64,000 bases of DNA from NCBI RefSeq assembly GCF_964656455.1, contig NC_135726.1, forward strand, positions 20,285,168 to 20,349,167. The letters are read 5' to 3'. The DNA is from Halichoerus grypus (taxonomy: Eukaryota > Chordata > Mammalia > Carnivora > Phocidae). Below are positions 45,896-56,545 of the stretch, piece by piece; positions within the stretch are counted from its first letter, which is position 1; each line of letters begins with the position of its first letter. The translations under genes and the position numbers were made by a program. Under the pieces are notes generated by a model, which had not been told where the DNA came from, searched no databases, and saw only the letters and a list, made by a program, of their open reading frames with translations.

Positions 45896-47584
45896 AAAAA
45901 GCTCGTGTTTGTCTGTGTTAATAATTCATGTAAGCATATATAATGTAATGTGTAATAGAAGCTTCTTCATTTAGACTCATCTGTCCTTGGTTTTCCCAGC
46001 TGTAAAGTGCCAGCTAATAATTTTTCATTCACTAGTCTGTAGTCTTGCAAACTTTTGCTCATCTGGTAATCTTTTACTTTCCAAGTTCCTTCTTCAAAAG
46101 AATGAACTACAGAAATTACCCACAGTCCTGAGTTCCCACCTACCCTCCATGGCAGAGAATAATAAGCCTTACGGTTACTATGTCAACACAGAGGACAGCT
46201 CTGGATGTCCCAGCATTCTGGGGCAAGGAGTGCTACATTCTGCCCTGACTTCCTGTTTGGTGACCAGAGGGCTCCTGCAGCCCCTCCCCCCAAAAGCACA
46301 GCTTTTAGTGCTCACAGCTGACTTGCCCAACTGCATCTTTTCCCAGTTGTCTGCTAAACCTGTTTTCCTTACCCGCTCATTTTGACCCATCTCCCTTTTA
46401 CTTCCAAAGAGGATGTGAAGGGACTTTATTTTCACTAGTCCTTGTGTCCGTTTTGTTCTCTGATTCACAAACCAGGAAAAAGTTCCTTCAAATATATGAG
46501 CAAAAGCAGGAGTACTAAAAGCAAAGGGATTGAGTGGAACTCGAATCTCAGTATAGAAGTGTAGCAAGAGATCACAACAGAACATTGCAAAATTAAGAAG
46601 AAAATTGTTAGTAAGATCATACACACGCCATCAAATGATTGGAGGGATGACAAAGGCTTGGAAATACTGTGGGGGTTAAGCCAAAAGAAATCATTTAATG
46701 TAAACATGTATCAGAGGAGGTCTTTTATGGGATGCTGTCAGGAACAGACTTGATAACTTAAGGATTCAGAATGAACAAAAAGAGCTGAGAGCAGGCAAAG
46801 CCATTTTTGGCAAATGCTTAGTGGCAGACACACCCTTCCCCCCAAATCTATTTTGGATATGTCAAGCTTCCTAATGCAGAGACTTACATATCAGTGTTCA
46901 GCTTTTATATCCTATTTCATCCTTCTCCAGATTTCAAAGGAGAAAAAAAAAAACAGTATGGGGCAGGTAAATTCTGGACTAGAATTCATCTAAGATCGTT
47001 TTTACTTTCTTTTATCTTTTCAATTCACCATCTTTAAGACCCACGTCAGTTCTGTCCTCGGCTCAGAGTTTTACAAGAAAGGCACACTCACCGGTGTTCT
47101 TGGTCCAGCTTGACTGCCTTCCTGCTCCACTTGGCTAAGTTTGCAGATGCCAGTTTGGGGACCTTCAGAGGGAATACAAACGGCCACCAGAATTTTTAGT
47201 GATCAAAAGGAACATGTTTAAACAATCCTCAGTAGATTTACAAATTAGCGAACTCCCCACATTAGAATTTCATTCCGTGAGCATTTCCTTCCCTTTAATT
47301 GCTGGCTTGCTCCTTCATTACATTGGCATTCTCAGTCACTGTGTAAATGCTGCAGCTGTTTTAGCCCGGTGTTCCTCTCTTTTAGAGTAAACCATTAACT
47401 CGCCATTTCAGTCTTCTATAAAAATGCTTATGATTGACAAAACTTTATGAAACAGTGGCAAATTGGAAGAAAATTAGTGCCACGAACAAGGAACAGCTAA
47501 GCTGTATTCGGAGAGAAATTTGTCATTGTGGGCTAACAGTGTAATTGGCTGGTTAAATATGTTATAAACAGGCTCAGCTTTATA
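45896..47584. other. Intergenic, nothing recognised
   Basis: Contains the longest open frame of the window (46178-46624, minus, 148 codons), without any motif I can name. The part 47200-47570 is repeat-free and could be conserved non-coding DNA, but this is a guess. Confidence 0.45.
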
Positions 47585-47710
47585 CCCCCCCTCCTCTTCT
47601 TTCTTCCTTCCTTCCTTCCTTCCCTCCCTCCCTCCTTCCTTTCCTTTCTCTCCCTCCCTTCCTCCCTCCCTCCCTTCCTTCCTTCCTTCCCTTCTTTCCT
47701 TTCTTCCTTG
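47585..47710. repeat. Long (CCTT)n/(CCCT)n pyrimidine tract
   Basis: About 125 bases, nearly all C and T on the + strand. The antisense open frame here (47474-47755) consists of Glu/Gly/Arg/Lys-rich low-complexity residues, which is the translation of this repeat. Confidence 0.95.
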
Positions 47711-47755
47711 TTCCCCCATCTTAAAATTGTACAATTTCATGTCCTTCAGCATCAT

Positions 47756-47779
47756 AAGGGTTTCCTTTTGGAAACCCTT
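47756..47779. repeat. Perfect 10-bp hairpin
   Basis: AAGGGTTTCC (47756-47765), loop TTTT, GGAAACCCTT (47770-47779): ten perfect base pairs. Confidence 0.9.
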
Positions 47780-48529
47780 TTGGATGGGTTTTTCAAATTT
47801 TTCCAGAAATTTGAGACATTTTTGTTTGGTTCATTTTAAATTGTGTGCTGTGAACGTAGAAGGTACTAAATGATAGTAAGCTTTTTAAACATGAAGTGGC
47901 AACAAACAAACAAACAAAACCTTTAGCTTTTGGTTTCCTCCCAAGCAATTAGTGTCTCTCTTAATCAGTAGACACCATGTTAAAATAGTCAAGCAGACTA
48001 GGAATGCAGGCAGACTGGATTTTTGTTTTCTTTCTAGTACTTGTTTATTCTTAATTGAGGTATAAATCACACATAGTAAATACACTTTAAGGGACAGTGG
48101 AGTGACTTCTAACACATGTGTATGTCGCTGTAATTGCCACCTGGATTAAAAGAAATCAGTTTTTTTAAAAGTAGTCTTTGAAGCATTATTTGCATTGGTT
48201 TTCATTCTTCCTCCCCATGAGTGATATACAGAAATCCCTTGTAAAATATGGTCCTTTAATTCTCTGTAAGAAACCCAGGATTCCAGATCTAAACTAAGCC
48301 TTGTCCAGAAGACCTTGGTTTTGAAACAGCAACTGGGCAAATGGATGGAGGAAATTCAGTGGGGTATGATAACTAGGATGAAAAATCAGCCATTTCCCTG
48401 GACTGAAGTCTAAGTCCAATCAGAGGTGCTGGTTTTAGTCTTTCTGCCACTACCCCTCGAGCCCTGTTCACAGTTCAGTGCTCTGAAGCAGAACGTCGCC
48501 ATCAGACAGAGCTGATGGACACAGATCAT
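47780..48529. other. Intergenic, with a short L1-like trace at 48045-48130
   Basis: CTTAATTGAGGTATAAATCA then CACATAGTAAATACACTTTA (48051-48090) is a common antisense L1 3' motif. Apart from that nothing was recognised. Confidence 0.4.
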
Positions 48530-48905
48530 TTATGTACTTACTTTTTCATGTATTTATTTATTTGCATTGTGCCTGCAGCAGCCTGTCTGGTAAATGCCTG
48601 TGTAACAGCTAATTAAAATAGCTTTCAGACATATATTTCAATTAAGATGCAGTTCACTAAGCCAATCAATTATAGGTTATTATAAAATTTCAAAGGTGAC
48701 TTAAAATGCAATAGTACAAAATTAAGAAATCATAATTTACCCAAAAGGGCCACCTTGATTTTGAAGTGCCAACCATCGAACTGTGTATAATCTCCAAAAA
48801 GTATGGTAATTATGTCCACTCCCTTCCCATGTCTGACTAATGCATTACAATAAATTAAAAGGGCAATTTAGAAATATGCCTCTGAAGTTGCCCCCGCATT
48901 ATTAA
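48530..48905. other. Candidate conserved non-coding element
   Basis: About 370 bases of single-copy-looking AT-rich DNA with AGCTAATTAAAATAGC (48608), TTCAATTAAGATGC, AGCCAATCAATTATAGG and ATCATAATTTACC. It is dense in TAAT/ATTA homeodomain cores and free of known repeats. Function is inferred only. Confidence 0.35.
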
Positions 48906-49999
48906 ATCAGGGACAAAGAATTATATTCTTTATTCCAACTTGCCATAATTTATACTGCCCTTGAGATAAACACAAATGGGGAATAGCTAACATTGGTTTT
49001 TAGAAAAGAAGCCTGTGTCATTATGAAGGTTTGTCCTTTCAGCTTGGTTAACATATCCCTGTATGCACCCAGATGTGGACATGTGCATTGTTCTGGCACA
49101 TTCTTTTTCTGACAGAAGCTCATAGTGGGAAAATTTTCATTAGGCAAGAGCTGTGGATGTCATTAAAAAGGAACAAGATTACTATTGACTGTGGGAAGCA
49201 AAGGTCAGAGAGGGGCCTGCCTTTCCCATTACTGCTTTTTTTTTTTTTTTTTTCATATGTATCTAATCATATCAGGTCCTGACGAGTCCTTTGTGTGTGG
49301 AACTCCTGCTTTAAATGTTGTAATACATCAAGCCAAGGTTCATCTCAAAAAATGTGCTTCGAAGGCTGTTCCAATTTTGCTGCCATAAATTTATTCTTTA
49401 AAGAAAATGCTGTGACATACAATATTTTAGTATCTTAGAAATGAAGGAGGGCTATCACAGGCAAAGATGGGAAGGGAAGATGATCCGTTGTTATTGGAAC
49501 TGGACATCCCAGCATGGCCAGAGAGATCAAAAGTGGGAGAAGATCCAGAAATAAGGGAATAGATCAGAGGAGGCCTTTTTTCTTCCAGCATTGCCCTGCT
49601 TCTGGGGCATGTCCATGGCAGAGGCTCCAGGAGACAGGAGCTACACGACAAGGCCTGATAAAGACACCATGTCTCCCCTTAGACTTCAGCAATGCCAGCC
49701 TTCAACTCTGGCCACACCACCTCCTTCCCCACTCTCTGCCCAGACGTGCACACCCAAAGGCCCAGGCAGTCCCTCACGCCCACTTCCCACCTTATCACCC
49801 CAACAGAGTGGGGTTATTGTCTCCAGTCACTTCCCAATCTGCAAGGAATTAAAAGCCAGGGTAGTCTGCTTGCACCAAGGCCTGGGGTGCAAGGGCACCC
49901 CTGCCCCGAGGAGTCTACAGCCCTGAGGAGCACATGGGTGATGTCAGACCACCTGGGTCCCCATCTTCCCAGTCGCGCACGAGGGGAATGGGAAAAATC
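48906..49999. other. Intergenic, nothing recognised
   Basis: Has a T-run (49228-49250) and a GC-rich part (49580-49990) with three overlapping open frames of about 110 codons (49514-50015) that show no motif. No repeat family was recognised. Confidence 0.45.
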
Positions 50000-50135
50000 T
50001 CTCTCTGTACTTTAGTGGCCTCATTTGTAAAAACATAGATCCTGCCTCCTGATGTCTCCACACATCAACAATGCAAGGCTTGCAACATGCTTGACACGGC
50101 ACCTGCCACAAAATAAGGGCTCCATGTGTTAGTTC
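50000..50135 (+). repeat. MIR fragment
   Basis: CTTTAGTGGCCTCATTTGTA then AAAACATAGATCCTGCCTCC and CTTGACACGGCACCTGCCAC fit the MIR core and 3' end in sense. Confidence 0.7.
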
Positions 50136-50194
50136 CTTCTTCTTGTCTTCCACCAGTGCATCTCCTGGGTACTCGCACCTTCTGCCTTTTTATT

Positions 50195-50412
50195 TTTTTA
50201 ATTTTTATTTATTTATTTTTTTTAAAGATTTTATTTATTTATTTGACAGAGAGAGACACAGCGAGAGAGGGAACACAAGCAGGGGGAGTGGGAAAGGGAG
50301 AAACAGGCTTCCTCCTGAGCAGGGAGCCCGATGCGGGGCTCGATCCGAGGACCCTGGGATCAGGACCTGAGCCGAAGGCAGACGCTTAATGACTGAGCCA
50401 CCCAGGCGCCCC
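50195..50412 (-). mobile_element. Young carnivore SINE (antisense) with perfect target duplication
   Basis: TTAAAGATTTTATTTATTTA, a GA-rich block, GCAGGGAGCCCGATGCGGGG and CTGAGCCACCCAGGCGCCCC. An 18-bp perfect duplication, ACCTTCTGCCTTTTTATT, flanks it at 50177-50194 and 50413-50430. Confidence 0.96.
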
Positions 50413-50430
50413 ACCTTCTGCCTTTTTATT

Positions 50431-51024
50431 GTGCTACAACACTAGACAATTTGTGGGTGCCATCAAAACTCCCCTGGCGGCAGAGATTGGTTTCTTCTGC
50501 CTCAGTCTTAAGAGTTCTGACATATAAGGGAGGCAGCTCTGTGCCCCTGTCTAGGATTCAGTATCTGATGCTCCCACTTTCTGCTGGCCTCCCTTGCAGG
50601 GGAGATTCTCCTTGTGTCCCCTGAAGCTGCCTATATTGGAACACCTGGAATATTGCTAGGACATTCCAAAAACTGTTCCTTGACTGCGATCATTTGTCCA
50701 TGTATTAACATAAATTTCATTTGTTTAACAAGTATCTACTGAAAGAAAACTTCCTCCGAATCCTCAGCTCGGGCTCAGGCACAATCTCCTGCCTCTTCCG
50801 ATGGGTAGATATTCTTCTCCCATTTCCCCATATTCCTTCTAACTCTAGCAACTTCCTCCTCTCCCAGACTTAGTTTCTTTTATGCACAGTATATTTATGG
50901 TGGTGCCGACCCTGATGCTGACTCATGGTTAAAAGACAGATGTTCCTCCTGAGGATATAGAATACCTTTCCCCAAAATTGACCTGGCATCTGATGAAATC
51001 CTTCAACTCTGCTTATGAAGAGAT
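50431..51024. other. Intergenic, nothing recognised
   Basis: No repeat family or coding pattern was recognised. Confidence 0.45.
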
Positions 51025-51200
51025 GTGTGCCCTTGGCAAGTCACTTGGCCTCTCTGAGCAGCTTCATTCAAACTACAGCTAAAATAATACTGCTTCCTCT
51101 CAGGCTTTTGTGAAATATTCACAAAGGAAATATCCAGCATGAGCTAGTGTAAGCTCAACATGAGAGTATGATCAATTTCCGTGTCTTCCGTTTAGTCATG
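51025..51200 (+). repeat. MIR fragment
   Basis: CCTTGGCAAGTCACTTGGCC then TCTCTGAGCAGCTTCATTCA and AAAATAATACTGCTTCCTCT: the MIR core in sense. Confidence 0.75.
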
Positions 51201-51214
51201 GATCCCATTTGTTT

Positions 51215-52315
51215 TTTCCGTTTTTTCAAATTGTGGTAAAGAACACGTATAAAATTTACCATCTTAACCATTTTTTTAAATGTATAGTTCAGTGGCATTA
51301 CGTGTATTCACGTTGTTATTCAACCATCACCGCCATCCATCTCCACAACTGTTTTCATCTTCCCAAACTGAAAATCTATAAACAATAATTCCTCATGCTT
51401 CCCCTTCTACTTTCTGTCTCTATGAACTTGATTACTCTAGGTACCTCATATGAGTGCAGTCACACTGAATTTGTGTTCTGTTGACTGGTTGATTTCACTT
51501 AGCATAATGTCCTCGGAGGTTCATCCATGTTGTAGCACATGTCAGAATCCCCTTCCTTTTTAAGGCTGAAGAATATTCCGTTGTATGTATGAATGTACAT
51601 ACCACATTTTGCTTATTCATTCTTTCGTGGACACGTGGGTTGCTTTGTGATGAATGCTGCTATAAACGTGGGTGTACAAATATATCTTCTAGACCCTGCT
51701 TTCAATTCTTTTGAGTATATATCCAAAAGTGGAATTGCTAGATCATACGGTAATTTGATGTTTAGTTTTTTGAGAAACCCCATACTGGCTTTGACAATGG
51801 CTATACCATTTTACATTCCCAACACTGGTGCAAAAGGTCATTATCCCAGATCTTTGCTAACACTTGTTATTTTCTGTTTTGTTTTGCTTTGCTTGGTTTG
51901 TTTTTTGCTAGTAGCCATCCTACTGGGTATAAGGTGATATCTCATTGCAGTTTGGGATCGAATTTCCCTAATGATTTGTAATGTTGAACATCTTGTCATG
52001 TTGTTACTGGTCATTTATATATCTTCTTTGGAGAACCCATTTATTTTAATTTTATTTTTATTTTTTATTTTTTTTAAGATTTTATTTATTTATTTGACAG
52101 AGACAGAGACAGTGAGAGCAGGAACACAAGCAGTGGGAATGGGAGAGGGAGAAGCAGGCTTCCTGCTGAGCAGGGAGCCCAATGTGGGACTCGATCCCAG
52201 GACTCTGGGATCATGACCTGAGCCGAAGGCAGACGCTTAACGACTGAGCCACCCAGGCGCCCCCCCATTTATTTTTAAATGTTATTATCTGTAATCCAGT
52301 TTGGTGGAGTATTCA
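51215..52315 (-). repeat. L1M 3' region (antisense), split by a SINE
   Basis: A long, well-recognised antisense L1 stretch: TTGTGGTAAAGAACACGTAT (51231), GTTCAGTGGCATTACGTGTA, ACTTAGCATAATGTCCTCGG (51497), CATCCATGTTGTAGCACATG, GTATATATCCAAAAGTGGAA (51715) and CTGGGTATAAGGTGATATCT (51922). The SINE at 52048-52263 sits in its left end as read on the L1 strand. The 114-codon frame (51593-51937) is a reading of this fossil and is not a gene. Confidence 0.9.
52048..52263 (-). mobile_element. Young carnivore SINE (antisense) inside the L1
   Basis: AAGATTTTATTTATTTATTT, a GA-rich block, TCCTGCTGAGCAGGGAGCCC, the tRNA end GACTGAGCCACCCAGGCGCC. CCCATTTATTTT lies on both sides (52036-52047 and from about 52264), the likely target duplication. 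Confidence 0.95.
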
Positions 52316-52324
52316 ATGGCCCAG

Positions 52325-52700
52325 AGCTGAGTTTGGCCCTAGTGCTGCCACTAACCAGCTGTGTGATCTCAAGCAATGTGAGGAATCTCTGTGAGACTCA
52401 TTTTACTTTCATATAAAATAGGGATAAAAATCGTACTTCCTGGAGCACCTGGGTAGCGCAGTCAGTTGGGCATCCGGCTCTTGATTTCAGCTGGGTTTAT
52501 GATCTCGGGGGTCGTGAGATCAAGCCCCACGTTGGGCTCTGCACTCAGAGGGGAGTCTGCTTGGAATTCTCTCTCTGCTTCTGCCCCTCTCCCCTGCTCA
52601 CTCTCTTTTGTGCTCTCTCTCTCCCTCTCTCTCAAGTAAATAAATCTTTAAAAAAGAGTACTTCCCATATAGGAATGCTGTGATCTGATGACCAAAAAAT
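52325..52700 (+). repeat. MIR split by an older SINE
   Basis: TGCCACTAACCAGCTGTGTG then ATCTCAAGCAATGTGAGGAA and TATAAAATAGGGATAAAAAT (52350-52432) are the MIR core. The sense 3' half continues after the SINE at about 52657 with CTTCCCATATAGGAATGCTG. Confidence 0.75.
52443..52656 (+). mobile_element. Older carnivore SINE nested in a MIR
   Basis: GGAGCACCTGGGTAGCGCAG then CTCTTGATTTCAGCTGGGTT and GTCGTGAGATCAAGCCCCAC, a CT-rich block, then AAATAAATCTTTAAAAAA. Target duplication GTACTTCC: 52435-52442 and from about 52659. Confidence 0.92.
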
Positions 52701-53199
52701 GCTCATCTGAGTCTCCTCGCAATAGGAACAAGGAGGGGGCAGGACTATTGTTACATCATCAATTTCATCCCCGCTATTATTATAGGAAACTAAGTTCCTC
52801 AATTACTTTGGTTAGTCACAGCTAAATGGAGTGAAGATGTACCTTTTTCACTAAAGAGTGCTGGACAGCTGTCTATGTGAAGAACAGTATTCTCAGAAAG
52901 ACTGAAATGACTTGCAGTGCAATTTCCATGTTTATAGGACTCTTCTTCCCACCTCTGCCAACCACCATTCTTTCCTAAAAATCTTCCAGTGCTCAGGAAA
53001 GCACACGATAGAACCTTTTTCTGCCGCCAAATGGTGTGTGCTAGCTGCATAAGTGATTCTTCTGGTTTGCTGTTTGGATAGTGATTAGTTTAGATGAAGT
53101 CAGTGTCTGTAATGAACATACACTTCTGGGTGGCTCCTAAAGATGCATCATCCAGGGGTTTTTCCTATGTCCACTCAGATATACTAACACCTAAGAACC
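52701..53199. other. Intergenic, nothing recognised
   Basis: No repeat family or coding pattern was recognised. Confidence 0.45.
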
Positions 53200-53400
53200 A
53201 GTGTGAACTGCCTAGGAACTACTTACCATGTGATTACTGTATGCTAGAGAGTAGGGATTCTGCATATGTCATCCCTTTGGATACTGAAAATGAAGCTGTG
53301 AATCAAATAATGTCCCCATTTTAGAGATGAGGAGACTGAACATCATGAAGGTGATCTAACTTGATGATTTCAGCTCACACAACTTTTACAGGAGGAATTG
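53200..53400 (-). repeat. MIR (antisense)
   Basis: TGTCCCCATTTTAGAGATGA then GGAGACTGAACATCATGAAG and GGAATTGGGATTCGAGTGTA: the reverse of the MIR core and B-box. The open frame 53094-53324 runs through it. Confidence 0.8.
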
Positions 53401-53829
53401 GGATTCGAGTGTAGCTCTGATTGAGTCTAATCTTTTCTCTGCTCTTCTTCCTCTACGGCAGTTCAGAAAATGTTGGGGGCGGGAGGTAACTATCTGTTGT
53501 TCACTTATATATTTCATAGCAAGTGGAAGGTTAAGGGGCACTCTAAGCATGAATTTTTAGGGAACCAAGAATTCAAGATTCATTCTGCTGTTTCCATGAG
53601 ATGGAGGAAGGGTTATATTCCCAGTGCTAATGTTAAACTTAATAGACTGGATCATAAATGAATTAGATAGATGAATAACAAAGAGAGAGAGAGAGTGCTC
53701 TCTTCAATATATAGCATTATCCTCATCTGTACAGTGTAAGTATTCCCCTATTTGAAAGTGTGAGTAAAATGCTCTGACATTGGAAAGGGATGTATAGAAG
53801 CTTTAAGACTCCTCCAGCACTTACATACC
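53401..53829. other. Intergenic, nothing recognised
   Basis: Holds a short GA repeat (53682-53698). The rest looks single-copy. Confidence 0.45.
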
Positions 53830-53925
53830 TTTCCACCGCATCTATTCCCATGTCACAGATGAGGAAGCTGAGGCCGAGAGAATGAGTTGCCTGAAGTCAG
53901 CAATTGCTCCTCTAAGGTGTCTTCA
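53830..53925 (-). repeat. MIR fragment (antisense)
   Basis: CATGTCACAGATGAGGAAGC then TGAGGCCGAGAGAATGAGTT: the reverse of the MIR core. Confidence 0.75.
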
Positions 53926-53934
53926 CTCTGTATG

Positions 53935-54150
53935 GCTTAGTGGTGAGATTACGGGCCCCAGAATCCGTTAGATGCTGATTCTGATCCCAATTTCTGCTTA
54001 TATCTAGAGGACCTTGCTAGGCCCTACCACCCCTGGGGACTTCATATTTTCCATCTGGAAAACAAAAATGACATCTGACTCATGAGGCTTTTGTGACTAT
54101 GAGATTTGATAGCATTTGTGAAAATGTGCTTTGCCAAGTTTGATGCACGC
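53935..54150 (+). repeat. MIR (sense)
   Basis: TTAGTGGTGAGATTACGGGC then CCAGAATCCGTTAGATGCTG, later TATTTTCCATCTGGAAAACA and CTATGAGATTTGATAGCATT: an almost full-length, diverged MIR directly next to an antisense one. Confidence 0.75.
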
Positions 54151-55139
54151 TTCATGCTTTCAACAGATGCTGCTTTCACTTCTTTCCCCATGGACAGTAC
54201 TTCTGATAAAGTAAACCTTACCCCATTTCTCAGATTAGGATGCCCAGGCCATAGCTGCTGACAGCTTGCATGGCTTTATGCTCAATAAAGAGGCACGTAG
54301 AAGATTTATCACCCAGATGTGACAAATGGGCCCTTTCCTATTATGGTGTCAGGCCACATATTGAAATTACAACCTGTCATCTGTCCTGATGACCTTTCAG
54401 CTCTCAATCCTTGCAATTTTCTTAAATGAATAATCCACCTATAGGACACGTACCTGCCAATTTCAGCATTCAATACCATCCTTTTTGGTGGTCATTATAG
54501 GAACTTGTTATGTTACCCCTCAAACAGATGCTTGAGTCAGAGGGAAGCAATTCATTCTGTCCAGTGCAAACAGATCTCAGCATTTTAGTTGGGAAATACA
54601 ACCACCTCAGAGAATCACTTTCTCTAATGAGGAATTCTTAGTGGGAAGGATTCTATACTCAAGGGGAGTTTAAGTCAGTCACTTGTATGGTCATGAAACA
54701 TTCTTTTATTTTTTAAAGACCTACAATGTATCATACTCAGTACTAAGCCTATAGTTGGTATTACCTAGCATGTACACACCTAGGATGTGCATGTGTCCAT
54801 CGTAGGTAATATACATTATACATATAGACACATATGTGCGTATGTATGTGATAGGATGGTGATTTGCAGAGATGGTGTGCATATAAATAACTACTAAATG
54901 ACCAAATGCATTATAGGCCAAAAGAGAGGGCTAATATGCTATGAGAATCTAGAAGAGAAAAGAAAACACCATTTCTACATTGGATATCTTAGAGATGACT
55001 TCATAGGCTGTGAAGTTTGGAAAGAATTTGGACAAATGCACATGAGGAGATGGAGGGTCCTGAAGAGAGAAGAAAAAGTATACACAAAATGTGACTGTAA
55101 AATGGGCCATGTACAGTATAAATTAAGAGTGGGGACTTG
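54151..55139. other. Intergenic, nothing recognised
   Basis: A short TA/TG-rich stretch occurs at 54800-54852. Otherwise no repeat or gene was recognised. The 99-codon frame at 54898-55197 has no motif and its end overlaps an L2-like terminus. Confidence 0.45.
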
Positions 55140-55215
55140 TCTCATGTACTCCTGTGTTCCTGGCACCTTGTGTCAGCATACAGTAGGTGATCATTAAAGC
55201 TTTGTTGAATGAGCT
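55140..55215 (+). repeat. L2/MIR 3' terminus, short
   Basis: TGTTCCTGGCACCTTGTGTC then AGCATACAGTAGGTGATCAT and TTTGTTGAATGAGC. Confidence 0.65.
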
Positions 55216-55308
55216 GTGGATAGACTAGACAAGACTGGGGACAACTGATATTCCAGAATAACAAAGGTTATAGATCCGATCCCGAGGAAGTTTAGAACAG
55301 GAATGGAA

Positions 55309-55356
55309 GATGCGGATACAGATAGAGATGTAGATGTGGACACGGATATGGACATT
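55309..55356. repeat. Eight degenerate hexamers of the form GA(T/C)NNN
   Basis: GATGCG GATACA GATAGA, then GATGTA GATGTG GACACG, then GATATG GACATT. The phase is kept without slip for 48 bases. In frame it would read (Asp-X)8 inside a 35-codon open frame (55303-55410). I regard it as a decayed hexamer repeat. Confidence 0.85.
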
Positions 55357-55959
55357 AGGCACACACACATTCCTCCTCTTGCGTTAATGTATGCCTGTCA
55401 GACCTGGTGAATCCTGGGCTAAGGATTGACCTTAGGATTATATGGTATTTGAATAACAAAGATTACTTCATTTCACTTAAAATATGGTGCAACATTATTC
55501 TTATATTGTAGAGAGAAAACTGCCGAGATGATCTACCTGCTTCTGGAGGAAGAAGCTTGTTTCTGAGCTGTAAATCCGACTCCTGGAGCCCACTGGTTTG
55601 GAAGAGGCTTAATTTATTTCTGGCTGTCCTTTGAATTTGCAAAGGCCTCGGCGCTGAAAGATGCTGCAATTCTCCAAGGCTGATCCCCTTGGAATTCATC
55701 AGCAAGCACACAGCAAGCCCCTGAAACAGCATCCCATCTGGTGTGCTCAGGATGTACGTGGCCGGGGTGAAGGGAGGCAGCACCTATGGGCATTCAGCAT
55801 TTGACCTTCGTATGTTCCCATACAACTGTGCACTGGGGGCAGCCCTATCTTTGGAGCTGGTCATGTCACTGTTGAAGAAAGATCAGGAATTTGAAAGAAG
55901 GCATGATAAAAGGAGTAGACAGTACAAAGGAACAGAGAAAAAGTCTTTTGGTAGCAAGT
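55357..55959. other. Intergenic, nothing recognised
   Basis: An antisense 106-codon frame (55463-55783) shows no motif. No repeat family was recognised. Confidence 0.45.
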
Positions 55960-56545
55960 AGAAGAAATCTGACTCAAACTAACCTGGCAGGGAGAAAGTA
56001 TTTACTTTCTCACTTAATGAGAGAGTCTGAGGTGGGAGGCAAACATCTCCAATGACTTCAAGAATATTGCCATCTCTGCCTCTTTCCCTCTGCATCTCTT
56101 CTCCTTCTTCGCCTCCCTTTCTCCATGTCTTACTTAGCTTAGATGGTCTCAGCAGGCTGCCCTCAGTCCTTCCTCCCAGAGTCAGGCATCCTTCGGAGGA
56201 TGACAAGAGAAGGGCAGGCACATCCAGCTCCAGGCTTATGCTGGCTTAACTTCTGGAGCCTGAAGGAAGTGGAGAGCTTACTTAGTCAATACACAATCCA
56301 AAAACAAAAACAAAAACCGAACCAAAACCAAACAAAAACAAAACAAAACAAATACACAATCCAGCCTGGTGACAGACGCATCATTGTGCAGTCACTGTGG
56401 CCAGAGGGATGGGGTGCCCTGAATGACCATATCTGGGTCACAAGTGCGCACTGGGGGGACAGGATACTGTGATTGGCAGCCAGAGCAGAACCACCATTAA
56501 GAAATGGAGGAGAGACAGGTTCCAAAAGGGATGTCCGGAATGAGA
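55960..56545. repeat. Ancient interspersed repeat of uncertain family
   Basis: The order AACTAACCTGGCAGGGAGAA, a CT-rich middle, CAGCTCCAGGCTTATGCTGG, then TCACTGTGGCCAGAGGGATG and CATATCTGGGTCAC is a widely scattered mammalian pattern (LINE-like or an MLT-type internal region). I cannot name it. An A-rich (CAAAA)n stretch (56297-56352) lies inside. Confidence 0.55.

Noticed and set aside
46178..46624. 148-codon open frame on the minus strand, the longest non-exonic one
   Set aside because: No domain, signal peptide or membrane pattern could be named, there are no splice or promoter signals, and it overlaps other frames. A length near 150 codons is expected by chance in 64 kb of DNA.
47474..47755. 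Antisense frame rich in Glu, Gly, Arg and Lys
   Set aside because: It is the translation of a CCTT/CCCT simple repeat.
49514..50015. Three overlapping 107-112 codon open frames in GC-richer DNA
   Set aside because: The three frames overlap in one region, which is what higher GC and few stop codons produce. No motif and no conserved residues were seen.
51593..51937. 114-codon frame with hydrophobic stretches
   Set aside because: It reads through antisense L1 3' UTR sequence, so it is not a membrane protein gene.
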